64,000 nucleotides of DNA from Bacteroidales bacterium (GCA_017535125.1 JAFXUS010000037.1:22438-86437); one strand, 5' to 3'. Shown: positions 33,808 through 43,826, numbered from the stretch's first letter. Numbers and translations are program-made. Notes: a model not told the origin generated them from the letters alone.

Positions 33808-34155
33808 CTAGTTGCCGCGCTTGACCTGGTAACCCATGGTGCCGAGCAGGGTGACGAGCTTGTCACGCAGGTCCCCCTGCATGAGGATCTGTCCTTCCTC
33901 CACGGTGCCGCCCACGCCGCACTTGGTCTTGAGCGTCTTGGCGAGGGCAGACAGGTCGGCCTCGCGGCCGACGAAGCCGTCCACGAGCGTGACCTGTTTG
34001 CCGGCGCGGCGGCGCCGGTCGATGCGGACGATCAGGCGCTGCTTCCCGGGCGGAAGCGTGTCCGCCTCGGGGGCGTCCTGCGCCGTTTCGTACTGAAAGT
34101 CGGGATTGGTGGAATAAACCACTCCCAAACGGCTTTTCCAGTCCTGTTGTGCCAT
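33808..34155 (-). CDS. Translation initiation factor SUI1/YciH family
   Basis: A 115-residue protein whose C-terminal 80 residues form the SUI1/eIF1 domain: RLIVRIDRRRRAGKQVTLVDGF, then LAKTLKTKCGVGGTVEEGQILMQGD (read in parts; GVGGTV is the key glycine motif). Bacterial YciH can discriminate against poor initiation sites in vitro, but its physiological role is unclear. The ATG at 34155 is chosen because a TATCTTTG promoter box lies 18 nt before it. It stops 3 nt before the DUF4271 start, so DUF4271, hemD, rnpA and yidD may be read from this promoter. Confidence 0.9.
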   Translation of the reverse strand: MAQQDWKSRLGVVYSTNPDFQYETAQDAPEADTLPPGKQRLIVRIDRRRRAGKQVTLVDGFVGREADLSALAKTLKTKCGVGGTVEEGQILMQGDLRDKLVTLLGTMGYQVKRGN

Positions 34156-34173
34156 CGAATGGGATAATTTTTG

Positions 34174-34203
34174 CAAAGATACAGATTTTTAATTGTACAT
34201 TTG
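34174..34203. promoter_or_regulatory. Divergent promoters for SUI1 gene and DUF2723 gene
   Basis: Minus-strand TATCTTTG at 34174-34181 serves the SUI1-type gene (18 nt leader). Plus-strand TACATTTG at 34196-34203 ends 6 nt before the DUF2723 ATG, which would give a leaderless mRNA. Confidence 0.6.
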
Positions 34204-34209
34204 TAGGCT

Positions 34210-37200
34210 ATGACTGAGAAGAATTTTACCCTGTGGAACCGGATATGTGCCGCGCTTGCTTTCGTGGTGTCTGCCGTCACCTATCTGCTGACCATAGAGC
34301 CCTCCGCTTCCTACTGGGATTGCGGCGAGTTCATCGCATCGTCGTATAAGCTCGAAGTGGGGCATCCCCCGGGAAACCCGGTTTTCCAGTTGTTCGCCCG
34401 CATTTTTACGCTGTTCGGCGACAACATGCACGCCGCGATTCTCGTGAACGCGATGAGCGCGCTGTGTTCGGCGCTGACGATCCTCTTCCTGTACCTGACC
34501 GTCGTCTGGCTGGCGAAGCGCCTGGTGCGTCCGGCGGCAGACGGCAGCTACAGTACGGCGCAGGCCGTCGCCATTTTCGGATCCGGACTTGTGGGCGCCC
34601 TGGTTTACACCTTCTCCGACACCTTCTGGTTCTCCGCCGTGGAGGGCGAGGTGTACGCAATGTCTTCGCTCTTCACCGCGCTGGTGTTCTGGCTGATGAC
34701 GCTGTGGTATGACCGTGCCGACGAGCCGCACGCGCTGCGCTGGATCGTGCTGATCGCCTTCCTGATGGGTCTCAGCATCGGCGTGCACCTGCTGAACCTG
34801 CTGGCCATCCCGGCCCTGGTGTTTATGTACTACTACCGTCAGCGCGAGGATAAATCCTTTACCTTCTGGGAGCTGGTGAAAATATTTGCCGTAGGCGTGG
34901 TGATCCTGGGCCTGCTGGTCTTCCTGTTCATCCCGTACCTGCCCAAGCTGGCGGCGTACTTCGACCTCTTCTTCGTCAATGTGCTCGGTCTGCCGTACAA
35001 TACCGGCGCCGCCTTCTTCCTCGCCGCGCTGCTGGCGCTGCTCTTCTGGGGGCTCTTCCGCACCCTGAAGAAGGAGAAGGTCTTCCTCAACACGGTGCTA
35101 CTCTGCACCACGACGATCGTCATCGGCTTCTCCGTATTCAGCATCGACATCATCCGCTCCTGCGCCAAGACGCCGACCAATGAATACCAGCCCGACAACG
35201 CCTTCACCCTCGTGCGCTACCTGTCCCGCGAGCAGTACGGCTCCACGCCGCTGGTTTACGGACAATACTACGGCGCCCCCTACGAGCTCAAGACGACGAC
35301 TTACTGGGCCCCGCTGGACGGGAAATACAAGAAAGTCGAGGGTCCGATCGACGCCCGCTACACGGCCTCCGGCAAGATGCTCTTCCCGCGCATGTGGAGC
35401 ACGAGTGCGGACGGCAGCTATGAGCGTTTCTACGAGACCTATACGAACGGGAAGGGCAGGCGCGTCCCCGGGGCGACGGCCCGCAAGCCGTCCTTCGGCG
35501 CCAACCTCAACTTCTTCTTCGACTACCAGATGAACTGGATGTACTGGCGCTATTTCATGTGGAATTTCGCCGGACGGCAGAACCAGATCCATTCGCCCAG
35601 TCCGGGCGACATCTTCCACGGAAACTGGGAGAGCGGCGTGAAGTTCATCGACGACATCCGCCTGGGCGACCAGGTGGACGCGCCCGACACGCTTGCGAAA
35701 GACAAGGGCAAGAATCATTATTTCTTCCTGCCCCTGCTGCTCGGCCTGCTGGGCCTCTTCTTCCAGTTCGACCGCGACAAGCGCGGCTGCTGGCTGACCT
35801 TCCTGATGTTCTTCATGACGGGTATCGCCATCGTGCTGTACCTCAACCAGCCGCCCTATCAGGTGCGCGAGCGCGACTACGCGTACGCGGGATCCTTCTA
35901 TTTCTTCAGCGCGTGGGCCGGATTGGCCGTGGCGGCGCTCTTCAGCTGGATCGACGGCGCCCGCAAAGGCCGCGGCAGCCTGTTGACGGCCGGCGCCCTG
36001 ACGGGACTGTGTCTGCTCGTGCCCGTGCAGATGGCCGCGCAGAACTGGGACGACCATGACCGTTCCAACCGCCGCACGGCGGTGGAAATGGCCCGCAACT
36101 ACCTCAATTCCGTCGGGGAGAACGGCATTCTCGTGACCCATGGAGACAACGACACCTTCCCGCTCTGGTACGCCCAGGAGGTGGAGGACATCCGCACGGA
36201 CGTGCGTATCTGCAACACCTCGCTGCTCGGCACCGACTGGCACATCGACCAGATGAAGTGGGCGTGCAACAAGTCCGCTCCGCTGCCCCTCACCGTGGGT
36301 CCGGAGCAGTATCTCTACGGGACCAACGAGTGGGTGCCGATCTACGACACCCAGGAGCGCGAGATGACCATCGCCGACGTGATGGCCGTCTTCAAGCATC
36401 CGCAGATCAAGGCCCCGATGACCAGCGGCCGCAAGGTGGACTACATCCCTTCGCGCAAGATCGTCCTGCCGGTCAACCGGGAGAACGTCATCAAGTCAGG
36501 CATCCTGGACGAGAAATACGCCGCCCAGATCCCGGATTCGATCGTGCTCACGATCTCCAAGGACAAGGAGTACCTCACCAAGCCCGAGCTCTTCCTGCTC
36601 GACCTGCTGTCGGGCTACGAATGGGACCGTCCGCTCCATTTCCTCAACATGGGCGGCGACCTCAACGTCGGCATCAAGGAGTATCTCGAGTACACGGGCT
36701 ATTCCTATAAGTTCGTCCCGATCAAGAACAAGACCACGACCGCCGAGGCGAGTTTCGTAGATACCGACGAGCTGTACCGCCTGATGACGCAGGTGTACAG
36801 CTGGGACGACCTGGCCCGCGACGACTACTTCATCGACTACCAGAACATGTACACGCACCTCGGCGTGATGTCCATCCGCAGCATGTTCGTGACCTGCGCC
36901 GACGCTTTCATGAAGGCGGGCGAGGACGAGCGGGCGCTGGAAATGGTGGACAAGGCCGCCGATATCATGCAGCACTATCCGCTGGAGACCGTCCCGCTCG
37001 GCTTCTCGGGCAACGACTACATGGTCGTTTCGATGATCGAGCATTATTATATGCTGGGCGAGCCGGAGAAGGCGCGCATGCTGGCGACGCAGCTCGGATC
37101 GGAGCTGCTGCGGAGCGCCAAGTTCTATATCGAATTCTACGACTGGGCCCAGGAGGACTTCGAACTCGTGGGGCAGTACATCTATTTCCTGTCCGACGTG

Positions 37201-37296
37201 ATGAAGAAGGCCGGCGACGCGGAACTGGCGAACCAGCTAGCCGACGGCCTCATGAGCCTGGTGGATGCGGCATCAGCGGCGCTGGACGAGTCATAA
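34210..37296 (+). CDS. DUF2723 glycosyltransferase-like membrane protein with C-terminal globular domain
   Basis: A 1028-residue protein. The first half is a multi-pass membrane domain resembling protein O-mannosyltransferases, with the DUF2723 signature SYWDCGEFIASSYKLEVGHPPGNP (read in parts; the Asp-Cys-Gly-Glu-Phe and His-Pro-Pro-Gly pieces are key) in the first extracytoplasmic loop. At least ten helices are spread over residues 15-610. The C-terminal 400 residues are soluble, with VLTHGDNDTFPLWYAQEVEDI and a helical repeat near the end (ALEMVDKAADIMQHYP). Members are assigned to lipid-linked glycosyl transfer onto proteins or cell-surface glycans in Bacteroidota. Acceptor and donor are not predictable here. 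Confidence 0.88.
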   Translation: MTEKNFTLWNRICAALAFVVSAVTYLLTIEPSASYWDCGEFIASSYKLEVGHPPGNPVFQLFARIFTLFGDNMHAAILVNAMSALCSALTILFLYLTVVWLAKRLVRPAADGSYSTAQAVAIFGSGLVGALVYTFSDTFWFSAVEGEVYAMSSLFTALVFWLMTLWYDRADEPHALRWIVLIAFLMGLSIGVHLLNLLAIPALVFMYYYRQREDKSFTFWELVKIFAVGVVILGLLVFLFIPYLPKLAAYFDLFFVNVLGLPYNTGAAFFLAALLALLFWGLFRTLKKEKVFLNTVLLCTTTIVIGFSVFSIDIIRSCAKTPTNEYQPDNAFTLVRYLSREQYGSTPLVYGQYYGAPYELKTTTYWAPLDGKYKKVEGPIDARYTASGKMLFPRMWSTSADGSYERFYETYTNGKGRRVPGATARKPSFGANLNFFFDYQMNWMYWRYFMWNFAGRQNQIHSPSPGDIFHGNWESGVKFIDDIRLGDQVDAPDTLAKDKGKNHYFFLPLLLGLLGLFFQFDRDKRGCWLTFLMFFMTGIAIVLYLNQPPYQVRERDYAYAGSFYFFSAWAGLAVAALFSWIDGARKGRGSLLTAGALTGLCLLVPVQMAAQNWDDHDRSNRRTAVEMARNYLNSVGENGILVTHGDNDTFPLWYAQEVEDIRTDVRICNTSLLGTDWHIDQMKWACNKSAPLPLTVGPEQYLYGTNEWVPIYDTQEREMTIADVMAVFKHPQIKAPMTSGRKVDYIPSRKIVLPVNRENVIKSGILDEKYAAQIPDSIVLTISKDKEYLTKPELFLLDLLSGYEWDRPLHFLNMGGDLNVGIKEYLEYTGYSYKFVPIKNKTTTAEASFVDTDELYRLMTQVYSWDDLARDDYFIDYQNMYTHLGVMSIRSMFVTCADAFMKAGEDERALEMVDKAADIMQHYPLETVPLGFSGNDYMVVSMIEHYYMLGEPEKARMLATQLGSELLRSAKFYIEFYDWAQEDFELVGQYIYFLSDVMKKAGDAELANQLADGLMSLVDAASAALDES

Positions 37297-37306
37297 GCTG
37301 AACGAC

Positions 37307-38206
37307 ATGGCAGAATTCCCTTCCCCTTCCTGGTCGGACTACGAGCTGTTGGACAGCGGCGCAGGCGAGAAGCTCGAGCGCTTCGGTGCCTACGTGCTCG
37401 CGCGTCCTGAGCCCAAGGCCCTGTGGGACAAATCCCTTCCCGAGGCCGAGTGGCGCAGGCTCTCGCATACGACCTTCACGCCCGGCGCCGGTTTCGGCAA
37501 GGCCGGCAAGGAGGACAGCGGCACCTGGAACCGCCTCCGCAAGATGGAAGACCAGTGGTGGATACGCTACGCCAACGCGGACGGCCTGAAGATGGATTTG
37601 CGCCTCGGGCTCACATCGTTCAAGCATGTCGGCGTGTTCCCGGAGCAGGCGCCCAACTGGGACTGGATCTACCGGCAGACCCGCGCGCTTGCGGCGAAAG
37701 GCGGCACCCCGCGCGTGCTGAACCTGTTCGCCTACACGGGTGCAGCGTCGCTCGCCGCCAAGGCGGCCGGTGCTGACGTAACGCACCTGGACTCCGTCCG
37801 GCAGGTGGTCACCTGGGCACGCGGAAACATGGAGCACAGCGGCCTGGACGGCATCCGCTGGGTGGTTGAAGACGCGATGAAATTCGCCCGGCGCGAGGCG
37901 CGCCGCGGCAACCGCTACGACGGCATCATCCTCGATCCGCCGGCCTACGGCCACGGGCCGGACGGCGAGAAATGGAAGCTGGACGAGTGCCTCTTCGAGA
38001 TGCTCCGCAGCGTCGGGGAGATCCTCGCGCCACAGGACGCTTTCCTGGTACTCAACCTCTACAGCAACGGCTACTCCGCCCTGCTGGGCGAGACGGTACT
38101 CCGCCAGGCGATGCGCGTCGGTACGGTCGAAAGCGGCGAGCTTGCCCTGAACGACCGTTTCAACAAAGCGCTGCCGCTGTCCATCGTGGTACGAATGACG
38201 CGCTAG
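37307..38206 (+). CDS. Class I SAM-dependent methyltransferase, rRNA large-subunit (RlmI/RlmK-like)
   Basis: A 299-residue enzyme; the ATG at 37307 follows the DUF2723 stop by 10 nt. A divergent N-terminal part precedes the Rossmann core with LNLFAYTGAASLAAKAAGADVTHLD (read in parts; FAYTGAAS is motif I) and the catalytic-type motif GIILDPPAYGHGPDGEKW, as in the RlmK/RlmI family of 23S rRNA cytosine or guanine methyltransferases. The N-terminus lacks an evident PUA or THUMP domain, so the exact target is open. It ends 1 base before the convergent S24/S26 peptidase stop. Confidence 0.88.
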   Translation: MAEFPSPSWSDYELLDSGAGEKLERFGAYVLARPEPKALWDKSLPEAEWRRLSHTTFTPGAGFGKAGKEDSGTWNRLRKMEDQWWIRYANADGLKMDLRLGLTSFKHVGVFPEQAPNWDWIYRQTRALAAKGGTPRVLNLFAYTGAASLAAKAAGADVTHLDSVRQVVTWARGNMEHSGLDGIRWVVEDAMKFARREARRGNRYDGIILDPPAYGHGPDGEKWKLDECLFEMLRSVGEILAPQDAFLVLNLYSNGYSALLGETVLRQAMRVGTVESGELALNDRFNKALPLSIVVRMTR

Positions 38207-38207
38207 C

Positions 38208-38630
38208 TTAATTCAATCTTCTGTAAACCCCCAGCAGATACCGCCGGAGGGGGCGCAGGATGCGCCATAGGCGGGCTTTTCCGGGACGGACGCGCCGACC
38301 GGAAGGACGGATGATCTCCGTCACGGTGCCGATCACGTCAGCGGCGGAGCAGTGCTCCGTGCCGGCCAGATTGCCGTCGCCCATCAGGGTCAGCGCGTCG
38401 CCGTCGGCGGCGATGACCCGATGCAGCAGATACCGCTCCCCGATGCGCACGAGTACGACGTCGCCGACGGCGACCGTCTCCCGGCGGCAGAGCACCACGC
38501 GGTCGCGTCCGCCATGGAGGAACGGGAGCATGCTGTTGCCGGTGGGAATGATGACCGCCTCCCGGCCTTCCCGCAGAACGGCCGCCACCTCGCCGAGGAG
38601 GATTTCGTTCGGGAGCGTCTTCTTATCCAT
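38208..38630 (-). CDS. S24/S26-family peptidase, short soluble form with Ser-His-type site
   Basis: A 140-residue protein; the ATG at 38630 (MDKKTLPNEILLGEV) overlaps the kinase-like gene by 8 nt. It has the S24/S26 serine motif PTGNSMLPFLHGGRD and then GDVVLVRIGERYLLHRVIA. At the place where bacterial signal peptidases have the catalytic lysine it shows His-Arg-Val, as in ER-type and archaeal enzymes. No transmembrane helix is evident, so it is not a normal leader peptidase. Close coupling to a HPr-kinase-like protein suggests it trims a modified peptide. The precursor is not seen. The motif and size are firm; the role is inferred. Confidence 0.85.
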   Translation of the reverse strand: MDKKTLPNEILLGEVAAVLREGREAVIIPTGNSMLPFLHGGRDRVVLCRRETVAVGDVVLVRIGERYLLHRVIAADGDALTLMGDGNLAGTEHCSAADVIGTVTEIIRPSGRRVRPGKARLWRILRPLRRYLLGVYRRLN

Positions 38631-39618
38631 CGACCGTTTCCTGACAGAGCCGGGCGGCCGCTTCGTCCGGCAGACATTCCAATTGATAACAGGGCACCTG
38701 CTGCGCAATCACGGACAGGGTCTCGTGCTGCGCGTCGGCCAGCGCCCGGATGGGGCGGAAACCGGAACAGGAAGCCATCACGGAGCTGTAGGCATGGACC
38801 GTACCGAGGCGCTCGATGCGGTTCTGCGGCGCCTGCCGCAGCCGGACGACGGCGCCCACGGGCGCGTCCTGTGCCTTGTAGCAAGGCGTCTTGCCGCTCC
38901 ACGGCGAACCGTACACGCGCACCACGCCGTCCACGACGCGCAGCACCGGATTATCGTCATTGAGCAGTTCCGTTCCGGGAATATGATCCAGCCACAGGCG
39001 GCTGTGCGTACTCTTGCCGGTGCCGCTCCTGCCGAGGAACAGGAAGCCGCGCCCGCCGTGCAGCACTGCGGAAGCATGCAGCTCCAATGCGGCGTACGGC
39101 GCCGACGCGAAGGCGAACAACAGCATCAGCGCATTGTTGACGGCAAAGGCCTGGTCAGCCGGACTGCCTTCGACAAACAGTCTTCCCTCCCGGAAATCCC
39201 CGCTCATCTCCAGCACCCCGCACACCCGGACGCCGGGCATCGGCGCAAAAGCAGCCTGATAGCCCTCCCCGCTGCGGAAAAAGCCCACGACCGGCTCGCC
39301 GGTCTTCTCCTGCGGCCGCAGCAGCGCCTCCCCCGGCGCCCCCGGCCGCTGATCGCTGATTACCAGTTTGAAAATCTCCGCTCCCCGGCAGCAGCTCCCC
39401 TCCGAAAACGTCTCGCTGTGCGAGACCCCTCCCACTTCCTCCGGAAGCGGGCCCCTCCCTCTTACGGAGCCGAGGGTGGCTACGGTTTTCAGAGGGGACT
39501 GCTGCCGATGGAGCAAGGTTTCGAACGGATCGTAGTTATGGAGCAGATCCGCCGCCGGATGATTGTCCGGCAGTTCCAGCGAGAAAACGAGTCCCGCGAC
39601 CTGGAAACAGCGGACCAT
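38623..39618 (-). CDS. HPr-kinase/phosphorylase-like protein (peptide Ser kinase type) with repeat-derived insertion
   Basis: A 331-residue protein. The C-terminal part has LHASAVLHGGRGFLFLGRSGTGKSTHSRLW (read in parts; GRSGTGKST is the P-loop) followed by ELLNDDNPVL, as in the HprK fold. It lacks the usual N-terminal HprK domain and resembles the HprK-like kinases found in lasso-peptide and other RiPP clusters. Residues about 38-77 are encoded by the 120-bp inverted-repeat element at 39387-39506, so the N-terminal region is longer than expected. It overlaps the S24/S26 peptidase gene by 8 nt. Glycolytic catabolite repression through HPr is unlikely because no PTS genes are nearby. Confidence 0.82.
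   Translation of the reverse strand: MVRCFQVAGLVFSLELPDNHPAADLLHNYDPFETLLHRQQSPLKTVATLGSVRGRGPLPEEVGGVSHSETFSEGSCCRGAEIFKLVISDQRPGAPGEALLRPQEKTGEPVVGFFRSGEGYQAAFAPMPGVRVCGVLEMSGDFREGRLFVEGSPADQAFAVNNALMLLFAFASAPYAALELHASAVLHGGRGFLFLGRSGTGKSTHSRLWLDHIPGTELLNDDNPVLRVVDGVVRVYGSPWSGKTPCYKAQDAPVGAVVRLRQAPQNRIERLGTVHAYSSVMASCSGFRPIRALADAQHETLSVIAQQVPCYQLECLPDEAAARLCQETVDG
39387..39506. repeat. Family-3 element (MITE-like, 120 bp) inside the HPr-kinase-like gene
   Basis: Ends form imperfect terminal inverted repeats of about 25 bp: GGCAGCAGCTCCCCTCCGAA at the left, and read inward from the right GGCAGCAGTCCCCTCTGAAA. Shares long blocks with the trmB copy (15443-15551). Encodes about 40 residues near the N-terminus of the kinase-like protein. 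Confidence 0.88.
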
Positions 39619-39624
39619 GGGGAA

Positions 39625-41415
39625 TTAAGAATCGAGTTTAAGAACGGCCATGAAGGCGCTCTGCGGCACCTGGACGGTACCGATCTGCCGCATCCGCTTC
39701 TTACCCTCCTTCTGCTTCTCCAGCAGCTTACGCTTGCGCGTCACGTCGCCGCCGTAGCACTTGGCGGTCACGTCCTTACGCACCTGCTTGACGGTCTCGC
39801 GCGCAATGATCTTGGCGCCGATGGCCGCCTGGATGGGAATGTCGAACTGCTGGCGCGGAATGAGATCCTTCAGCTTCTCGCACATCTTGCGGCCGAAGGT
39901 GTAGGCGTTGTCCTCGTGGATGAGCGTGGACAGCGCATCGGCAGGCTCGCCGTTCAGCAGGATGTCCAGGCGGACGAGCTTCGCCGGACGGAAATCCATC
40001 ACATGATAATCGAAGGAGGCGTAGCCCTTCGAAATGGTCTTGAGCTTGTCGTAGAAATCGAACACGATCTCGGACAGCGGCATGTCGTAGGTCAGCTCCA
40101 CGCGGTCGGCCGTGATGTAGTGCTGCCCGATCAGCGTGCCGCGGCGGTCCAGGCAGAGCTTCATGATGGGCCCGAAGAACTCCGACTTGGAAATGATCTG
40201 CGCCCGGATGTACGGCTCCTCGATGTGGTCGATGAGCGTCTGGGCGGGCAGACCGGAAGGATTGTGGACATCGACCACCTTGCCCTGCGTCGTGTAAACC
40301 TTGTAGGACACGTTGGGTACCGTGGTAATCACGTCCATGTCGAACTCGCGGAAGAGACGCTCCTGCACGATCTCGAGGTGCAGCAGGCCAAGGAAACCGC
40401 AGCGGAAACCGGAACCCAGCGCCAGCGAGCTCTCCGGCTCATAGACGAAAGACGCATCGTTGAGCTGGAACTTCTCCAGCACGGCGCGCAACTCCTCGAA
40501 CTTGTCGGCCTGCACGGGATACATACCCGCGAAAACCATCGGCTTCACCTCTTCGAAACCGGCGATCGCCTCGGCGCAGGGCTTCGCCACGTGCGTGATC
40601 GTATCGCCCACCTTGACCTCGGTGGCGCTCTTGATGCCCGTGATCACGTAGCCCACGTCGCCGCAGCCGATCTCGGCCGTCGGGACCAGCTTCATCTTCA
40701 GGATGCCCACCTCCTCAACCTCGTAGTCCATCCCGGTGGCGAAGAACTTCACCTTGTCGCCCTTGCGGATGGACCCGTTCTTGATTTTGAAATAGGCGAT
40801 CACGCCGCGGAAAGAATTGAACACGGAGTCGAAGATCAGCGCCTGGAGCGGCCCCTGCGGGTCGCCCTGCGGCGCGGGAATCTTCTCCACGATGGCGTCC
40901 AGGATGGGTGCCACGCCCTCGCCCGTGCGGGCGGAGACCTTGAAGACCTCCTCGGGCTTGCAGCCCAGCAGGTCGCAGATCTCGTCGGTCACGACCTCCA
41001 CCTGGGCGGACTCCATGTCGATTTTATTCAGCACGGGGATGATCTCCAACCCATGGTCGATAGCCATGTAGAGGTTGGAGATCGTCTGTGCCTGAACACC
41101 CTGCGAGGCGTCCACCACGAGGAGGGCGCCTTCGCAGGATGCGATACTTCTCGAAACTTCATAGGAGAAATCCACATGGCCCGGAGTATCGATCAGGTTG
41201 AGCTTGTACGGCTCCCCGTGATAGCTGTGGACCATCTGGATGGCGTGACTCTTGATCGTGATGCCCTTCTCCTTCTCCAGGTCCATATCGTCCAGGACCT
41301 GGTTCTCCATATCGCGCGACGCGAGCGTCTGGGTCAGCTCCAGCAGGCGGTCCGCCAGGGTGCTTTTCCCGTGGTCGATGTGCGCGATGATACAGAAGTT
41401 CCGAATGTGCTGCAT
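39625..41415 (-). CDS. lepA: Elongation factor 4 (LepA)
   Basis: A 596-residue GTPase acting on the ribosome. G-domain motifs are complete: [14 protein letters not shown] (G1), [12 protein letters not shown] (G3), NKIDMESAQ (G4). The EF4-specific C-terminal domain includes the ending [19 protein letters not shown] and GNARETVKQ-like [19 protein letters not shown]. It starts 4 nt after the transketolase stop. No N-terminal signal is present, and length is normal for the family. Confidence 0.97.
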   Translation of the reverse strand: MQHIRNFCIIAHIDHGKSTLADRLLELTQTLASRDMENQVLDDMDLEKEKGITIKSHAIQMVHSYHGEPYKLNLIDTPGHVDFSYEVSRSIASCEGALLVVDASQGVQAQTISNLYMAIDHGLEIIPVLNKIDMESAQVEVVTDEICDLLGCKPEEVFKVSARTGEGVAPILDAIVEKIPAPQGDPQGPLQALIFDSVFNSFRGVIAYFKIKNGSIRKGDKVKFFATGMDYEVEEVGILKMKLVPTAEIGCGDVGYVITGIKSATEVKVGDTITHVAKPCAEAIAGFEEVKPMVFAGMYPVQADKFEELRAVLEKFQLNDASFVYEPESSLALGSGFRCGFLGLLHLEIVQERLFREFDMDVITTVPNVSYKVYTTQGKVVDVHNPSGLPAQTLIDHIEEPYIRAQIISKSEFFGPIMKLCLDRRGTLIGQHYITADRVELTYDMPLSEIVFDFYDKLKTISKGYASFDYHVMDFRPAKLVRLDILLNGEPADALSTLIHEDNAYTFGRKMCEKLKDLIPRQQFDIPIQAAIGAKIIARETVKQVRKDVTAKCYGGDVTRKRKLLEKQKEGKKRMRQIGTVQVPQSAFMAVLKLDS

Positions 41416-41419
41416 CTGT

Positions 41420-43447
41420 CTAAAGCATCTTGCTTACCTGCTCGTACACGTTCTCGGCGGTATAGCCGAGCTTCTCGTCGAGGACCTTGTACGGAGCGGA
41501 GAAGCCGAAGCTCTCCAGACCCCACACCTTGCTCTCGGGAGCGGCGCCGATCAGGAAGCCCTGCAGATTGACGGGCAGACCGGCGGTCAGGCCGAAGACC
41601 TTGGCGCCGGCGGGCACCACGCTCTGCTGGTAGCTGAGCGGCTGGTTGCGGAAGACGCCCTCGGAAGGCACGCTGACGATGCGGACCTTCCTGCCGTCCT
41701 TGCGCAGCAGCTCGGCGCCGGCGACGAGGGTACTCACCTCGGAGCCGGTGGCCACGAGCACGGCGTCGGGATTGGCGTCGCTGCCGGCCACGACGTAGCC
41801 GCCTTTGCGCGCCTGTTCGTAATCGTTGCCCTCGGGCAGGTTCTGGATATTCTGGCGGCTCAGGATGAGGGCCGTCGGGGTCTTCATGTTCTCCATGGCC
41901 ATGGCCCAGGCGACCGTGGTCTCCTTGGCGTCGGCGGGACGCAGCACGAGGCAGGAGTTCTCGCCATGGTGGTTCTTCAGCTTCTCCATCAGGCGGATCT
42001 GGGCCTCCTGCTCCACGGGCTCGTGGGTAGGACCGTCCTCGCCCACGCGGAACGCGTCATGGGTCCAGACGAACTTCACCGGCAGCTCCATGAGGGCGGC
42101 CATGCGGACGGCCGGCTTCATGTAGTCGGAGAAGACGAAGAAGGTGCCGCAGGCGGGAATGACGCCGCCGTGCAGGGCCATGCCGATGCAGCAGCACGCC
42201 ATGGTGAGCTCGGCCACGCCGGCCTGCAGGAAGGCGCCGGAGAAGTCGCCGGCCTTGAGGGCCTGCGTCTTCTTGAGGAAGCCGTCGGTCTTGTCGGAGT
42301 TGGACAGGTCGGCGGAAGCGCAGATCATGTTAGGGACCTGCTCGGCGAGGACGCCGAGGCAGGCGGCGCTGGCGGAACGCGTGGCGTCGTTGTCCTTCTG
42401 GACACACTTGCTCCAGTCGATCTTCGGCGCCTTGCCGCTGAACCACTCGGCCTGCTGCGCGGCCTTCTCAGGGTTGGCGGCGGCCCAGGCCTTCTCCTCG
42501 GCATAACGCTCGGCCGCGATCTTCTTCAGCTCTTCGGCGCGCTTGGCGTAGAGCTCCTTGACGTCGTCGAAAATCTGGAACGGATTCTCAGGATCGCCGC
42601 CCAGGTGCTTGATAGTATTCTTGTAAGCGTCGCCGCCCAGCGGGGCGCCATGCGTCTTGCAGTTGCGCTCGTAGCTCGAGCCGTCCTCCTTGAGGGCGCC
42701 CTTGCCCATGATGCACTTGCCGATGATGAGGGCGGGCTTGCCCTTGACGGCCTTGGCCTTCTCGATGGCGGCACGGATCTGCGCGGCGTCGTTGCCGTTG
42801 ATTTCCTGCACGTCCCAGCCGAGGGCGCGGTACTTGGCGGCAGTATCCTCGTTCATCACCTCCTTGGTCTCGGTGGAGAGCTGGATGTCGTTGGAATCAT
42901 AAAACATCACCAAGTTGTCCAGGCCGAGCACGCCGGCGATGCGGGCCGCGCCCTGGGAGATTTCCTCCTGGACACCGCCGTCGGAAATATAGGCGTAGAT
43001 GGTTTCCTTCGCAAAGGTCGGGTTGCCGGTGTGGGCGGCAAGGAACTTGGCGGCAATGGCAGCACCCACGGCATAGGCATGGCCCTGGCCGAGGGGACCG
43101 GAGGTATTCTCGACACCGCGCTTCGGGTCGAACTCGGGGTGGCCCGTGGTCGGGGAGCCCCACTGGCGCAGGTTGGCCAGTTCGTCGAGGCTGTACTTGC
43201 CGATGAGGCACAGCTGGCCGTAGAGCATCGGAGCCATGTGGCCCGGATCGAGGAAGAAGCGGTCACGACCCTCCCAGGTGGGGTTCGCGGGGTCGTAGGT
43301 CAGATACTCGCTGTAAAGCACGTTGATGAAGTCGGCACCGCCCATGGCGCCGCCCGGATGGCCGCTCTTGGCCTTTTCCACCGCGCTGGCAGCCAGGATT
43401 CGGATGTTGTCTGCCGCGTGGTTGAGTACGCTGATTGAATTTGCCAT
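41420..43447 (-). CDS. tkt: Transketolase
   Basis: A 675-residue thiamine-diphosphate enzyme of the non-oxidative pentose phosphate pathway. Visible motifs: [25 protein letters not shown] (read in parts; SGHPGG is conserved), [15 protein letters not shown], the ThDP motif region ending in [27 protein letters not shown] in the pyrimidine domain, and a normal C-terminal domain ([15 protein letters not shown]). A TAACTTTG promoter box lies 36 nt upstream (43484-43491). lepA follows by 4 nt. Confidence 0.97.
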   Translation of the reverse strand: MANSISVLNHAADNIRILAASAVEKAKSGHPGGAMGGADFINVLYSEYLTYDPANPTWEGRDRFFLDPGHMAPMLYGQLCLIGKYSLDELANLRQWGSPTTGHPEFDPKRGVENTSGPLGQGHAYAVGAAIAAKFLAAHTGNPTFAKETIYAYISDGGVQEEISQGAARIAGVLGLDNLVMFYDSNDIQLSTETKEVMNEDTAAKYRALGWDVQEINGNDAAQIRAAIEKAKAVKGKPALIIGKCIMGKGALKEDGSSYERNCKTHGAPLGGDAYKNTIKHLGGDPENPFQIFDDVKELYAKRAEELKKIAAERYAEEKAWAAANPEKAAQQAEWFSGKAPKIDWSKCVQKDNDATRSASAACLGVLAEQVPNMICASADLSNSDKTDGFLKKTQALKAGDFSGAFLQAGVAELTMACCCIGMALHGGVIPACGTFFVFSDYMKPAVRMAALMELPVKFVWTHDAFRVGEDGPTHEPVEQEAQIRLMEKLKNHHGENSCLVLRPADAKETTVAWAMAMENMKTPTALILSRQNIQNLPEGNDYEQARKGGYVVAGSDANPDAVLVATGSEVSTLVAGAELLRKDGRKVRIVSVPSEGVFRNQPLSYQQSVVPAGAKVFGLTAGLPVNLQGFLIGAAPESKVWGLESFGFSAPYKVLDEKLGYTAENVYEQVSKML

Positions 43448-43483
43448 TGTGTCTATGTTTTAGTCAGTTATTTCGATATCGTA

Positions 43484-43532
43484 CAAAGTTAGCAATTTAT
43501 TTCGTCATTTCCCGCGGATTAAGCTATCTTTG
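43484..43532. promoter_or_regulatory. Divergent promoters for tkt and the PqqD-like operon
   Basis: Minus-strand TAACTTTG at 43484-43491 is 36 nt before the tkt ATG. Plus-strand TATCTTTG at 43525-43532 is 24 nt before the ATG at 43557 and argues against any earlier start for the PqqD-like protein. Confidence 0.65.
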
Positions 43533-43556
43533 CCCCAGACAATACTGAAACGCTAT

Positions 43557-43826
43557 ATGAAACTGCTTGACGGACTCGTGCTGCGCCCGCTGTGCGGGGA
43601 ACACATCGTCACGGGGGAAGGCCTCTCCCGGGTCGATTTCAGCAAAGTGGTCTCGCTCAACGCCACGGCGGCATATCTCTGGGAACAGATTCAGGGTAAA
43701 GAATTTACGGCAGACGACCTGGTCGCCCTGCTGACCGCCCGTTACGACGTGGACGAAGCGCGTGCCCGCGCCGACGTGGACAAACTGCTCGCGTCCTGGC
43801 GGGACGCCGGCATCCTGGAAGCATGA
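43557..43826 (+). CDS. PqqD-like RiPP recognition element protein
   Basis: An 89-residue protein of the PqqD family, a small winged-helix module that binds RiPP leader peptides. The signature VVSLNATAAYLWEQIQG (about 28-44) and the following VALLTARYDVDEARARADVDKLL helices are typical. A TTG 27 nt upstream is in frame but lies in the promoter box, so the ATG at 43557 is used. Its stop overlaps the nucleotidyltransferase start by 4 nt. Together with the ABC exporter it looks like part of a peptide modification and export set, but no precursor peptide gene was found nearby. Confidence 0.85.
   Translation: MKLLDGLVLRPLCGEHIVTGEGLSRVDFSKVVSLNATAAYLWEQIQGKEFTADDLVALLTARYDVDEARARADVDKLLASWRDAGILEA

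Noticed and set aside
43530..43556. Earlier TTG start for the PqqD-like protein
   Set aside because: The TTG overlaps the -7 promoter box (43525-43532), so it would not be transcribed.
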